A stretch of 12,283 nucleotides of DNA from an uncultured Sphingobium sp. (GCA_946479185.1 CAMLFF010000060.1:1-12283); one strand, 5' to 3'. Shown: positions 1 to 7,727, counted from the first letter of the stretch. Numbers and translations are program-made. Notes: generated by a model from the letters alone, not told the origin.

Positions 1-112
1 GCCTGGCATTTTTTTGGGGGGGGGTGGGGAGGTCAGCCTCCTTTGGCTTGCGTGTCTTACATCACATCACAAATCGCTATCGTGGCGGGCTGCGCTGGAT
101 TAGTCCTAGGCC

Positions 113-1279
113 ATGCATAGCGCTCACAAATTTCGTTTTCGGAATATGCCCACAATGCTCCTCAACTCGCTCGCCATAGCAGAGCGCCAAAAGAGCGTCT
201 TGTACGTAGCGTTTATAATCTGTTTCTTGGCCCAGATCTGGATCGGTTTGAAAGTCGCCGATAACAGCGACGCTTTGGACTTTCGGCTAATTTGGCTGGC
301 TGGCAATCTATGGTCGGAGGGGCTAAATCCTTATGGACCGGCCTTTGCAGATCGTTATTTTCTGATTTTCGGAGAGGGTCCAGTTTCCCACTTTTGGGTT
401 TATCCGCCAAACTGGTGGCCGCTCGCCGTTCTTCTCGGCTCGCTAAAGTTTCCTTTGGCGGCACTGGTTTGGAACGTCATCAACTATGCATGCCTGGTCG
501 TCGGTACTTGGCTCATCTTCCCAAAGAAAATTCTGGCTTTTGTACTTCTTCTAACCTTCCTGTCTCTTATGCAGGACGTGTCTGTTGCTATTAGCATTGG
601 ACAGACCGCTATGCTTGTTTTCCTCGGCGTTTCGGCTTTCATGCATGGCTGGCGTTATGATCGTCCCTGGGTGTTATTTCTGGGGCTTGTGATCCTGTCG
701 CTGAAGCCGAATATCGCCATAATTTTCTTTTTCTTATCTATGTTGCGCGCCGATTTGGTTCGACCAGCGCTGGCAGCAGGCGCTATTGCTCTCATTGCAA
801 CCCTCCCCGTGCTTTCGGAACAGAGCATCATGGGCTTCCTCAACGCAATTGGGAGATATAGCGCGCCTGGTATTGCAGCCAATAATGCCGAAAACATGAC
901 GGGCTTGTGGCACTTGTTTGACCTCATCGGAATATCCTTGCCACCTTTGCTTTTAATCGCGCTAGCACTGATCATTGCGATGATTGTTGCAAAAAGATCG
1001 ATTGCTTTGGCGATTGCGACCATCGCATTTCTCGTACCGATGCACACTTATGATCTAGCGTTTGTCATGGTGTTGGTGCCGTTCTTGATGCCAGCATCCA
1101 TTATTGCTTCCATCGGGTTTTTATTGCTTTGGCGAACGGCGAACATTGGCGTGCTAACCGGCATCGTTCATCCGGGTAGCGCGATTTTTCCCGGAAGTTT
1201 GATGGCATCTTTAGGGCTCTTGATAATTTTCATCGCCTTTGCCTGGGGCACATATTCGCGTCCGCGCTCAATCACATGA
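113..1279 (+). CDS. GT87 / DUF2029-type polytopic membrane glycosyltransferase
   Basis: This encodes a 388-aa integral membrane protein with about nine or ten hydrophobic spans. After the first span (about residues 29-47) comes a periplasmic-type loop reading DALDFRLIWLAG and then GLNPYGP (residues 70-76). That matches the GT-C fold family GT87/DUF2029, in which an early-loop Asp (here probably D56 of LDF) is catalytic and the sugar donor is a polyprenyl-phosphate sugar. The tryptophan-rich segment YPPNWWPLAVLL near residue 97 also fits. Family members such as mycobacterial PimE are mannosyltransferases; acceptor and sugar cannot be read here. The start is uncertain: ATG 113 has only a weak AGG nearby, while ATG 146 (codon 12) has GGA just upstream and would give 377 aa. 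Codon use is visibly AT-richer than in neighbouring genes, which suggests acquisition or a surface-polysaccharide locus. It stands alone, with no partner gene in the window. Confidence 0.72.
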   Translation: MHSAHKFRFRNMPTMLLNSLAIAERQKSVLYVAFIICFLAQIWIGLKVADNSDALDFRLIWLAGNLWSEGLNPYGPAFADRYFLIFGEGPVSHFWVYPPNWWPLAVLLGSLKFPLAALVWNVINYACLVVGTWLIFPKKILAFVLLLTFLSLMQDVSVAISIGQTAMLVFLGVSAFMHGWRYDRPWVLFLGLVILSLKPNIAIIFFFLSMLRADLVRPALAAGAIALIATLPVLSEQSIMGFLNAIGRYSAPGIAANNAENMTGLWHLFDLIGISLPPLLLIALALIIAMIVAKRSIALAIATIAFLVPMHTYDLAFVMVLVPFLMPASIIASIGFLLLWRTANIGVLTGIVHPGSAIFPGSLMASLGLLIIFIAFAWGTYSRPRSIT

Positions 1280-1366
1280 TTGATGTCCACAGGTTCGAGA
1301 TCGAACCGCGAGTCTCACTGCGAACTAGCATCACTAGCTTATGAGACAGACGTTCTAGCCACCGAG

Positions 1367-1387
1367 CAAAAGCGGTTACTGCTTTTG
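1367..1387 (+). terminator. Possible weak hairpin terminator after the GT87 gene
   Basis: A 7-bp perfect stem (CAAAAGC / GCTTTTG) encloses a 7-nt loop about 90 bp after the GT87 stop. It is not followed by a convincing U-tract (GAGCTTGTTCTTT), so termination is only a possibility. Confidence 0.25.
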
Positions 1388-1398
1388 GAGCTTGTTCT

Positions 1399-1427
1399 TT
1401 AACCTTCCCGTGGCCCGATATTATAAC
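1399..1427 (+). promoter_or_regulatory. Putative sigma-70 promoter of the J-domain operon
   Basis: TTAACC (1399-1404) and TATAAC (1422-1427) are separated by exactly 17 bp and match the housekeeping consensus at 4/6 and 5/6 positions. They lie about 65 bp upstream of the J-domain start codon, with no competing gene between. No operator is obvious. Confidence 0.45.
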
Positions 1428-1491
1428 CTTTCTCCACCACCCCACCCCCGCCACGGTGGATTTCCCAGCCGCCGCGCACTAAGTGGGTCGG

Positions 1492-2031
1492 ATGGTAAAA
1501 GCACGGCAATCCAATGATTGGGGATTCCCCCGCTGGCGGGGCTATGGCTCCGGGCGGGAGGCGCAGGCTGTGCGGCTGTGTGATCGGCATGGTTGTGAGC
1601 AGCCGGGCAATTGCCCCGCGCCCAAATCCCCCAACAGTCCGGAGCGCTGGTATTTCTGCCAGGAACATGCCGGGGAATATAATCGCGGCTGGGATTATTT
1701 TGCGGGCCTCGATGAGGAAGAGCGCAACACGCGGATGCATGATGAGCAGCGCGATGCCTCTGGCTATCGCACGAGCGCGCATAATCAATGGGCAGGCCCC
1801 GGCGATGGCACGCGCTCGCGCGATGAGATGCGCGCGCTCGATGTGCTGGGGCTGGAGAGCGACGCGGACTTCGAAGCGATCCGCAAGAGCTGGCGCGCGC
1901 TGGCCAAGGAGTGCCACCCCGATGTGTGCCCCGGCGACAAGGATGCCGCGGTGCGCTTTCAGGGCATTCAGGCAGCCTATGACGTGCTGCGCGTGGCCGA
2001 GGAGCGCAAGAGCTGGAAGCCGACGGCGTGA
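1492..2031 (+). CDS. J-domain (DnaJ-like) co-chaperone with Cys/His-rich N-terminus
   Basis: This is a 179-aa protein with a C-terminal J domain (about residues 111-177). It contains the signature HPD tripeptide at 142-144 (ECHPDVCPGD) and the flanking helices RKSWRALAKE and FQGIQAAYDVL. J domains stimulate the ATPase of an Hsp70 such as DnaK. There is no Gly/Phe region, central DnaJ zinc domain or substrate-binding C-terminus, so this is not DnaJ itself. The N-terminus holds C30, C35 and C41, then YFCQEH (C56, H59), a spacing suggesting a small metal site, and a tract EYNRGWDYF known to me from alphaproteobacterial J proteins of this layout. The start is set at ATG 1492, with GTGGG just upstream; GTG 1483 is an in-frame alternative adding three residues. 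It is the first gene of a three-gene operon; the next start lies 10 bp after its stop. Confidence 0.85.
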   Translation: MVKARQSNDWGFPRWRGYGSGREAQAVRLCDRHGCEQPGNCPAPKSPNSPERWYFCQEHAGEYNRGWDYFAGLDEEERNTRMHDEQRDASGYRTSAHNQWAGPGDGTRSRDEMRALDVLGLESDADFEAIRKSWRALAKECHPDVCPGDKDAAVRFQGIQAAYDVLRVAEERKSWKPTA

Positions 2032-2041
2032 GCTCTCTCCT

Positions 2042-2365
2042 ATGACCACCCGCCGCGCCAAGGCGCGCTGGTCCAAGGCGGTGATGATCTGCCACAAATG
2101 CTCCAAGAAGGTGAAGGGCGGCTTTGGCCCCGAGGGGAAGCAGACGCTGGCCAAGGCGCTGCGCAAGCAGCTCCAGCTTGGCAAAGGGCCCAAGTCCGGC
2201 GCGGGCATCATGGAGATTGGCTGTGTCGACCTGTGCCCCAAGGGCGCGGTGACGGTGATCGATGGCCGCACGCCCGATCAATGGCTGGTGGTGCGCCCTG
2301 GCGCTAATCTGGATGGGTTGGCCCATGAGCTTGGCCTCAAGGGCAAGACCGGGAGCATGCACTGA
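2042..2365 (+). CDS. Small thioredoxin-like (2Fe-2S) ferredoxin domain protein
   Basis: This is a 107-aa soluble protein with four cysteines in two pairs: C17-x2-C20 (MICHKCSKK) and C61-x3-C65 (GCVDLCPKGAVTV). The second pair, followed by a PKGAVTV strand, is typical of thioredoxin-like [2Fe-2S] ferredoxins, where four Cys bind the cluster. The first pair is closer together than in the classic C-x(10-12)-C form, so cluster type should be considered unproven. A basic N-terminus (TTRRAKARWSK) precedes the domain. The chosen ATG begins 10 bp after the J-domain stop; there is no strong Shine-Dalgarno, so translational coupling is likely. A longer same-frame reading from 1514 would overlap the J gene almost completely and is rejected. 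The stop overlaps the next start by one base. An electron-transfer or iron-sulfur handling role is inferred from the fold and its neighbour. Confidence 0.8.
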   Translation: MTTRRAKARWSKAVMICHKCSKKVKGGFGPEGKQTLAKALRKQLQLGKGPKSGAGIMEIGCVDLCPKGAVTVIDGRTPDQWLVVRPGANLDGLAHELGLKGKTGSMH

Positions 2366-2565
2366 TGCGCAGCACATCCGACGGCGTCACCGTACGGCTC
2401 TACCATCTCTCGGATGCCGAGGGCGGCGGCGCGGAAACCTTGCTGTACGGCTCGCTGTCCGAGGCAATGGCCCTCGCCGCGCAGCAGAGCGAGGATATTC
2501 AGGATGGGCTGTTCATCGCCACGGATAATGATGTGATCGCTTATCTCGACCTGATCGAGGAATAA
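2365..2565 (+). CDS. Small conserved-looking hypothetical protein (66 aa)
   Basis: The ATG shares its A with the TGA of the ferredoxin-like gene (TGATG), the classic signature of translational coupling, which supports this as a real gene. The 66-aa product is acidic, soluble and without cysteines, a signal peptide or membrane span. It starts MRSTSDGVTVRLYHL and ends in an acidic helix (AYLDLIEE). The pattern of short strands and one helix (LSEAMALAAQQSED) suggests a compact alpha/beta fold. I do not recognise a family. Position suggests it works with the J-domain and ferredoxin-like proteins. It is the last gene of the operon and faces the convergent MFS gene. Confidence 0.7.
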   Translation: MRSTSDGVTVRLYHLSDAEGGGAETLLYGSLSEAMALAAQQSEDIQDGLFIATDNDVIAYLDLIEE

Positions 2566-2580
2566 GCGCTGCCGCAGCGC
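2566..2580. terminator. Hairpin between convergent genes
   Basis: A perfect 6-bp stem GCGCTG / CAGCGC with a 3-nt loop begins one base after the TAA of the 66-aa gene. It lies 8 bp from the end of the convergent MFS gene. There is no T-tract on either side, so it could only be a weak or Rho-assisted bidirectional terminator. Confidence 0.35.
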
Positions 2581-2588
2581 CGCGTCAT

Positions 2589-3881
2589 TCAGGGCACCGG
2601 GTTCGGCGGCATGAAGTCAGGCTCCTTCATCGGCTTGTAGGGATCGGGCTGCACATGCACATGCGGCCGCCCTTCGCTCCAACTCAGCCGCAAGCCCCGC
2701 GCGCGCACCATATAGGCCAGGCCGATTGTGGCGGAAATCAGCCCCGCCGCGCCACCCAGCGCCATCGCCGCGCGCGCGCCATAAGCATCCGCCACCCAGC
2801 CGATAAGCGGCGCGCCAAGCGGCAGGCCGCCCAGGGTGATCGCCATATGGATGGCCATCACCCGGCCGCGCATCGCGCGATCCGTTGCCAATTGCACATA
2901 GCCGGTGGCCGAAGTGAGCGTGGTCTGCGCGGCGATGCCCACCGCCACCAGCACTGCGCCGAACAGCAGGAAGCTTTGCGACGCCGCCGCCAGCATCATC
3001 GCGCAGCCAAAGAACAAAGCCCCGCCGATCAGGTGGCGCATCCGTGGCCGATCCCGCCGCGCGGCCATCAGCGCGCCGATGACCGAGCCGACCGCCATCA
3101 CGGAGCTGAGCAGACCAAATTCGCTCGCGCCCTTCTGGAACACGGTGGCCGCCATCACGCTGATGAAGATGCCGAAGTTCATGCCCAGCGTGCCGAAGAA
3201 GAAGAGCATCATGAACACGGTACGGATATCATGCCGCTCCCGCACATAGCGGAAGCCATCGAGCAGGCGGATGGCCTGGCGCTTGCCCTCATGGCGGTGC
3301 AAATCTGCCACATTGATGAGCATCAGCCCGCCAATGACGATGATGTAGGAGAGGCCATTGAGTATGAACACCCAGCCCGTGCCAAGCAATGCGATGCACA
3401 CGCCCGCCAAGGCAGGGCCAAGCATGCGCGCCAGTTGAAAGGCGGTGCTGTTGAGCGCGACGGCATTGCCGATATGCGCGTCATCCACCACCTCGGAGAC
3501 GAAGCTGTGCCGCGCGGGCGCCTCAAACGCCATGCAGCTGCCCAGCAGAAAGCCGAACAGATAGACATGCCAGAGCTGCACGACACCCAGCAGCGTCACG
3601 GCGCCGAGCGTCAGCGCCAGCACCATCTGGATGCTTTGGACGGTCATGAGCAGCTTGCGCCGGTCGACATGATCGGCAAGCGATCCGGTGAGCGCCACAA
3701 GCAGCACTTGCGGCAGAAATTGCAGCGCGGTGAGGATGCCGACGGCGCTGGCGCTATGATCGGTGAGTTCGGTCAGCACCAGCCAGGTCTGCGCCGTGCC
3801 TTGCATCCATGTGCCGATGTTGGAAAAGAGTCCCGCGCCCACCCACAGGCGGAAATTGCGAATGCCGAGCGAGCGGAACAT
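2589..3881 (-). CDS. MFS transporter, EntS-like (MFS_3) exporter family
   Basis: This is an inner-membrane major facilitator of about 430 aa with roughly 12 hydrophobic spans. The start MFRSLGIRNFRLW is typical of the EntS/MFS_3 family, whose members export siderophores or drugs by proton antiport. MFS motif A lies between spans 2 and 3 as GSLADHVDRRKLL (about residues 66-78). A segment FEAPARHSFVSEVV after span 4 is also characteristic of this family. The C-terminal tail after the last span is short, hydrophilic and Pro-rich. ATG 3881 is preferred because GGGAGGA sits 6 nt upstream. ATG 3902, with AAGGTGAG upstream, is an alternative adding seven residues. No siderophore gene is nearby, so the substrate is unknown. 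Confidence 0.85.
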   Translation of the reverse strand: MFRSLGIRNFRLWVGAGLFSNIGTWMQGTAQTWLVLTELTDHSASAVGILTALQFLPQVLLVALTGSLADHVDRRKLLMTVQSIQMVLALTLGAVTLLGVVQLWHVYLFGFLLGSCMAFEAPARHSFVSEVVDDAHIGNAVALNSTAFQLARMLGPALAGVCIALLGTGWVFILNGLSYIIVIGGLMLINVADLHRHEGKRQAIRLLDGFRYVRERHDIRTVFMMLFFFGTLGMNFGIFISVMAATVFQKGASEFGLLSSVMAVGSVIGALMAARRDRPRMRHLIGGALFFGCAMMLAAASQSFLLFGAVLVAVGIAAQTTLTSATGYVQLATDRAMRGRVMAIHMAITLGGLPLGAPLIGWVADAYGARAAMALGGAAGLISATIGLAYMVRARGLRLSWSEGRPHVHVQPDPYKPMKEPDFMPPNPVP

Positions 3882-3919
3882 GCCTTGTCCTCCCGCCTTC
3901 ATGCTGCACTCACCTTTTC

Positions 3920-3990
3920 AATCGCGCTCCGGGCACCCTGTAGTCGTAGGGCGACCCAATGATAAGAGCGCAAACCATCGCTCTGTCGCA
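3920..3990 (-). promoter_or_regulatory. Intergenic region with weak promoter-like hexamers and hairpin
   Basis: Read on the minus strand, TTATCA and TACAGG are 17 bp apart ahead of the MFS gene and are a weak sigma-70-like pair. Just upstream, a 6-bp stem (AGAGCG / CGCTCT, 3965-3984) lies after the rlmE stop but lacks a T-tract. Both calls are tentative. Confidence 0.25.
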
Positions 3991-4000
3991 ATATTTCGGG

Positions 4001-4687
4001 CTACTCCTCTTCAGGCGCGCCTTCTTTGCGCCCCTTGAAACCTTGGGCGACTACGAACCACTCGACCGAGCCCTTTCGGCTGGCGGGTGGCTTGGCGTGC
4101 TTCACCGTTTTGAAAGCTGCCTTGAGCTGGCGCAGCAGCGCATCATCCGTGCCACCCGCAAACACCTTGGAGACGAACGTCCCACCCGGCTTTAACGTGC
4201 GCATGGCAAAGTCCGCCGCCGCCTCCACTAGGCCCATCGTGCGCAGATGGTCGGTCTGTTGATGGCCCACCGTGTTCGCCGCCATGTCTGACAGCACAAG
4301 GTCCGGCGCTTCGCCGAGCGCGCTCAACAGCCGCTCGGGCGCAGCATCGTCCATGAAGTCCATTTCCAGCAGCGTAACCCCGGGAATGGGCTCGACGGGC
4401 AGCAGATCGATGCCCACGATCGCCGCTTTGGGCGCCGTCTTGCGCGCCACCTGCGCCCAGCCTCCGGGTGCCACGCCAAGATCGACGATGAAGCGCATAC
4501 CGCGCAAAATCGTGAACTTCTCGTCCAGCTCGATGAGCTTATAGGCGGCGCGGCTGCGATAGCCCTCTGCCTTGGCGCGCTTCACATAAGGGTCATTCAG
4601 CTGACGTGCGAGCCAGCGGGTCGATTGCGCAGTACGGCCACGGGCGGTGCGCACGCGCTTATCAACGGGTTTATCGCCGCGGGCCAT
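4001..4687 (-). CDS. rlmE: 23S rRNA (uridine-2'-O-)-methyltransferase RlmE (FtsJ/RrmJ)
   Basis: This 228-aa SAM-dependent methyltransferase of the FtsJ family methylates the ribose of U2552 (E. coli numbering) in the 23S rRNA A loop, a late step in large-subunit assembly. The RlmE hallmarks are present: RSRAAYKL (K50), SAM-binding loop VDLGVAPGGW (68-77), LSDMAAN (D134), SKVFAGG (K174) and SVEWF (E209). Together these supply the family's K-D-K-E catalytic tetrad. The basic N-terminal extension (RVRTARGRTAQS) is probably RNA-binding and common in alphaproteobacteria. The start codon overlaps the ppx/gppA stop by one base (TGATG), so the two genes are translationally coupled. Confidence 0.95.
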   Translation of the reverse strand: MARGDKPVDKRVRTARGRTAQSTRWLARQLNDPYVKRAKAEGYRSRAAYKLIELDEKFTILRGMRFIVDLGVAPGGWAQVARKTAPKAAIVGIDLLPVEPIPGVTLLEMDFMDDAAPERLLSALGEAPDLVLSDMAANTVGHQQTDHLRTMGLVEAAADFAMRTLKPGGTFVSKVFAGGTDDALLRQLKAAFKTVKHAKPPASRKGSVEWFVVAQGFKGRKEGAPEEE

Positions 4688-5757
4688 CAGCCTAATTTCC
4701 TGCTTGATGCGCTGTCGATCAGGGCGCGCAAAATGCCCTCGCGGATGCCGCGGTCGGCGACGCCTAGCCGGTCAGCGGGCCAGATGTCGAGGATGGAGTC
4801 GAGGATCGCGCAGCCCGCCACCACCAGATCGGCCCGCTCATCGCCAATGCAGGGCAGCGCCATGCGCTCCTCAATGCTCATGGTGGAGAGCCGCCGGGAG
4901 ATGTCGCGCATCGCGGCGGCGGGCACGATGAGGCCATCCACCGCCTGCCGGTCATAGCGCGGGAGGCCCAGATGCACGCTCGCCAGCGTCGTCACCGTGC
5001 CGGATGTGCCGAGCAGCCGCACCGGGCCGCCCTTGGGGAGACGCGCCGCGAACTCCGCAAAGGCCTCGCGCATCCGCCGCAGCATCTCGGCATAGGCCGC
5101 CGCGCGCCCTTCCGGGCCTTCCTTATGCCCTGCAACCACCTCAGCGAGCGAGACGACGCCATGCGGCGCGCTCAGCCAGTCGATGATGCGCAGCTGATCG
5201 CCATCGCCATCCAGCAGCACCAGCTCGGTCGAGCCGCCGCCAATGTCGAAGATCATGGCAGGCCCTTCACCCGGCTCCAGCAGCGCCTGACAGCCCAGCA
5301 CAGCCAGCCGCGCTTCCTCACGCGGCGGGATGATGTCGAGCATGATGCCGGTTTCGCGCTGCACCCGCGCAACAAATTCCTTGCCGTTGCGCGCCTGCCG
5401 GCAGGCCTCGGTGGCGACTGAGCGCGCCAGCACGACACGCCGCTTGCGGAGCTTATCCGCACAAACGGAGAGGGCCGAGATGGTGCGCTCGATCGCCGCC
5501 TGGGAAAGCTCCCCTGTCGCCGTCAGCCCCTCACCCAGCCGTACGATTCGCGAAAAGGCGTCCACAATCACGAAGGCGTCGCCCTCAGGGCGAGCAATCA
5601 GCAGGCGACAATTGTTCGTGCCAAGGTCGAGCGCGGCGAGATTGCCGCGAGGGAGCGCGCGCCTGGCGGCAAACTCCTCCCTCAACATAGGGCCGCGTGG
5701 CACTGCAGTGCCGGGCTCTCGCCCAGAGCGCGGCGCAGGCGTCGCCTTGTGCGCCAT
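4687..5757 (-). CDS. ppx: Ppx/GppA family exopolyphosphatase / pppGpp phosphatase
   Basis: This 356-aa protein of the actin-like ASKHA fold contains the five expected landmarks. They are phosphate-1 loop LDLGTNNCRLL (43-53), VATEACR (114-120), REEARL (146-151), FDIGGGSTEL (170-179) and GTSGTVTTLA (250-259), followed by RGIREGIL near the C-terminus. The family hydrolyses terminal phosphate from polyphosphate and/or pppGpp. The protein is the short form without the C-terminal HD-like domain of E. coli Ppx/GppA, so polyphosphate versus pppGpp preference cannot be read. The first 40 residues are Arg/Pro-rich and probably disordered; ATG 5757 has AAGG about 9 nt upstream, while Met24 is an alternative. 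The gene leads the coupled unit with rlmE. A possible promoter lies near 5800-5840 on the minus strand but is weak. Confidence 0.88.
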   Translation of the reverse strand: MAHKATPAPRSGREPGTAVPRGPMLREEFAARRALPRGNLAALDLGTNNCRLLIARPEGDAFVIVDAFSRIVRLGEGLTATGELSQAAIERTISALSVCADKLRKRRVVLARSVATEACRQARNGKEFVARVQRETGIMLDIIPPREEARLAVLGCQALLEPGEGPAMIFDIGGGSTELVLLDGDGDQLRIIDWLSAPHGVVSLAEVVAGHKEGPEGRAAAYAEMLRRMREAFAEFAARLPKGGPVRLLGTSGTVTTLASVHLGLPRYDRQAVDGLIVPAAAMRDISRRLSTMSIEERMALPCIGDERADLVVAGCAILDSILDIWPADRLGVADRGIREGILRALIDSASSRKLG

Positions 5758-5899
5758 TAAAAATACCTTCCCAACCGATGGTCATTCCACCGGGACTTGC
5801 CCGAACGCTAGCCCCCTGTTGCACAGGACGCAAGCACCCCCGCGCAGAGGCGCCCCGCCCGCGGTTGAACGATGATGTGGAGAAGCGGCGGCAAATGCC

Positions 5900-5928
5900 T
5901 TGACCCCCGGCCATAGCAGCGCTATCTG
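5900..5928 (+). promoter_or_regulatory. Promoter of tRNA-Gln
   Basis: TTGACC (5900-5905) and TATCTG (5923-5928) are exactly 17 bp apart. A GC-rich discriminator (CGCGCC) follows before the mature tRNA begins at 5940, implying a very short 5' leader. A GC-rich discriminator is typical of stable-RNA promoters under stringent control. Confidence 0.65.
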
Positions 5929-5939
5929 CGCGCCCTCTT

Positions 5940-6013
5940 TGCCCGATCGTCTAATGGTAAGACAACGGACTCTGACTCCGTTAATCGAGGTTCGAATCCT
6001 CGTCGGGCATCCA
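5940..6013 (+). tRNA. tRNA-Gln (anticodon CUG)
   Basis: This folds as a complete cloverleaf. The acceptor stem TGCCCGA pairs with TCGGGCA (7 bp), the D stem is GTCT/AGAC, and the anticodon stem ACGGA/TCCGT carries loop CTCTGAC. The T arm is CGAGG-TTCGAAT-CCTCG. Positions 34-36 are CTG, reading the Gln codon CAG. The 3' CCA is encoded (6011-6013), preceded by a T discriminator. It has its own promoter. No duplicated 3' end was seen nearby, so it does not appear to be used as an attachment site here. Confidence 0.95.
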
Positions 6014-6126
6014 GTTTTCCTCACCGAAATCTGCGGCCCTCGTGTCAAAGAGAACCGCCCGGCAGGCAGTGGTCGCGCTCCGCCGCGCTGATGCCCTGTC
6101 GCATATCCGCGCGCTTCATTCCCCAT

Positions 6127-6144
6127 CCTTGATCCTGATCAAGG
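6127..6144 (+). promoter_or_regulatory. FNR/FixK-type oxygen-responsive operator
   Basis: TTGATCCTGATCAA (6129-6142) matches the FNR/FixK consensus TTGAT-N4-ATCAA at every defined position. It is embedded in a perfect palindrome with 8-bp arms, CCTTGATC and GATCAAGG, separated by CT. It lies in the only sizeable gap between tRNA-Gln and ligA, 64 bp upstream of a 34-codon membrane-protein ORF. Such sites bind Crp/Fnr-family regulators in low oxygen. No clear -10 hexamer could be matched at the usual spacing. Confidence 0.6.
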
Positions 6145-6207
6145 CCGCGCCCGCGCGCGCAGGCCAGAGCGTTCGCATCGATCAACCCGATGTGGAGTGC
6201 TCAAATC

Positions 6208-6312
6208 ATGGACTATCTTCTGCAACCGCCGGTGCTGCTGTTTGCGAGCATGATGCTGATCTTTAGCGTGGCGATGCTCGCGGTGTGCATCACGGATAGC
6301 CGCCTGGGGTAG
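6208..6312 (+). CDS. 34-aa single-span membrane protein (small, unrecognised)
   Basis: This short ORF begins MDYLLQPPVLLFASMML, continues IFSVAMLAVCITDSRLG and ends at TAG 6310-6312. Residues about 8-28 form one continuous hydrophobic helix, with a short charged tail (TDSRLG) consistent with a small inner-membrane protein. GGAG at 6194-6197 lies 10 nt before the ATG; an in-frame ATG at 6190 has no ribosome-binding site. The FNR-type box upstream supports a low-oxygen-induced gene. Small single-span proteins often accompany terminal oxidases (for example CydX), but no oxidase gene is visible and the sequence is not one I recognise. The gene is too short to be certain from sequence alone. Confidence 0.5.
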   Translation: MDYLLQPPVLLFASMMLIFSVAMLAVCITDSRLG

Positions 6313-6331
6313 GGCTGGCCTATGGGCGGCT

Positions 6332-6358
6332 AGCAGGGCTGCAACGGGCGGCTCTGCT
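6332..6358 (+). terminator. Possible hairpin after the small membrane-protein ORF
   Basis: AGCAGGGC pairs with GCTCTGCT (8 bp including one G-U) around an 11-nt loop, 20 nt after the small ORF stop. No T-tract follows, so it may be a weak terminator or an untranslated-region structure. Confidence 0.3.
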
Positions 6359-6367
6359 CAACTATCT

Positions 6368-6396
6368 ATTGATTTCGCAGTTGCACAATGTCTAAG
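6368..6396 (+). promoter_or_regulatory. Putative ligAB control region
   Basis: Weak promoter-like hexamers TTGATT (6369-6374) and TCTAAG (6391-6396) stand 16 bp apart. ATTG and CAAT flank the stretch 6368-6389 as an imperfect dyad that could serve a LysR- or IclR-type regulator. No regulator gene is present in the window. This is only a plausible location for the ligAB promoter. Confidence 0.25.
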
Positions 6397-6466
6397 GGCG
6401 GCGCAATTGGAATTGGCGGCAAGCCATTCTATATTCCCTTCCCTTGTCCGATCGAAAGGTCAGGCC

Positions 6467-7727
<1,261 letters not shown>

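Noticed and set aside
1292..1307. Remnant of a tRNA T-loop (GGTTCGA)
   Set aside because: There are no surrounding stems for an acceptor or T arm; the match is limited to the short palindrome.
1514..2041. Extended N-terminus for the ferredoxin-like protein
   Set aside because: The extension overlaps the J-domain gene in another frame and reads as repetitive Arg/Ala-rich sequence. The start at 2042 gives the proper domain length.
1399..2377. Two long minus-strand frames opposite the J-domain operon
   Set aside because: The plus-strand genes have HPD and Cys motifs, coupled starts and a promoter; the minus frames have none.
2655..3962. Long plus-strand open frame opposite the MFS gene
   Set aside because: It is the antisense shadow of a well-supported MFS transporter. 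Its product is dominated by Arg, His, Ala and Gln with no fold-like pattern.
5940..6013. tRNA-Gln as an integration site for a mobile element
   Set aside because: No integrase gene and no repeated copy of the tRNA 3' end was seen in the window.
6407..6466. TTG-started N-terminal extension of LigA
   Set aside because: It has no family resemblance and no good ribosome-binding site; GTG 6467 has AAAGG upstream and gives the usual subunit length.
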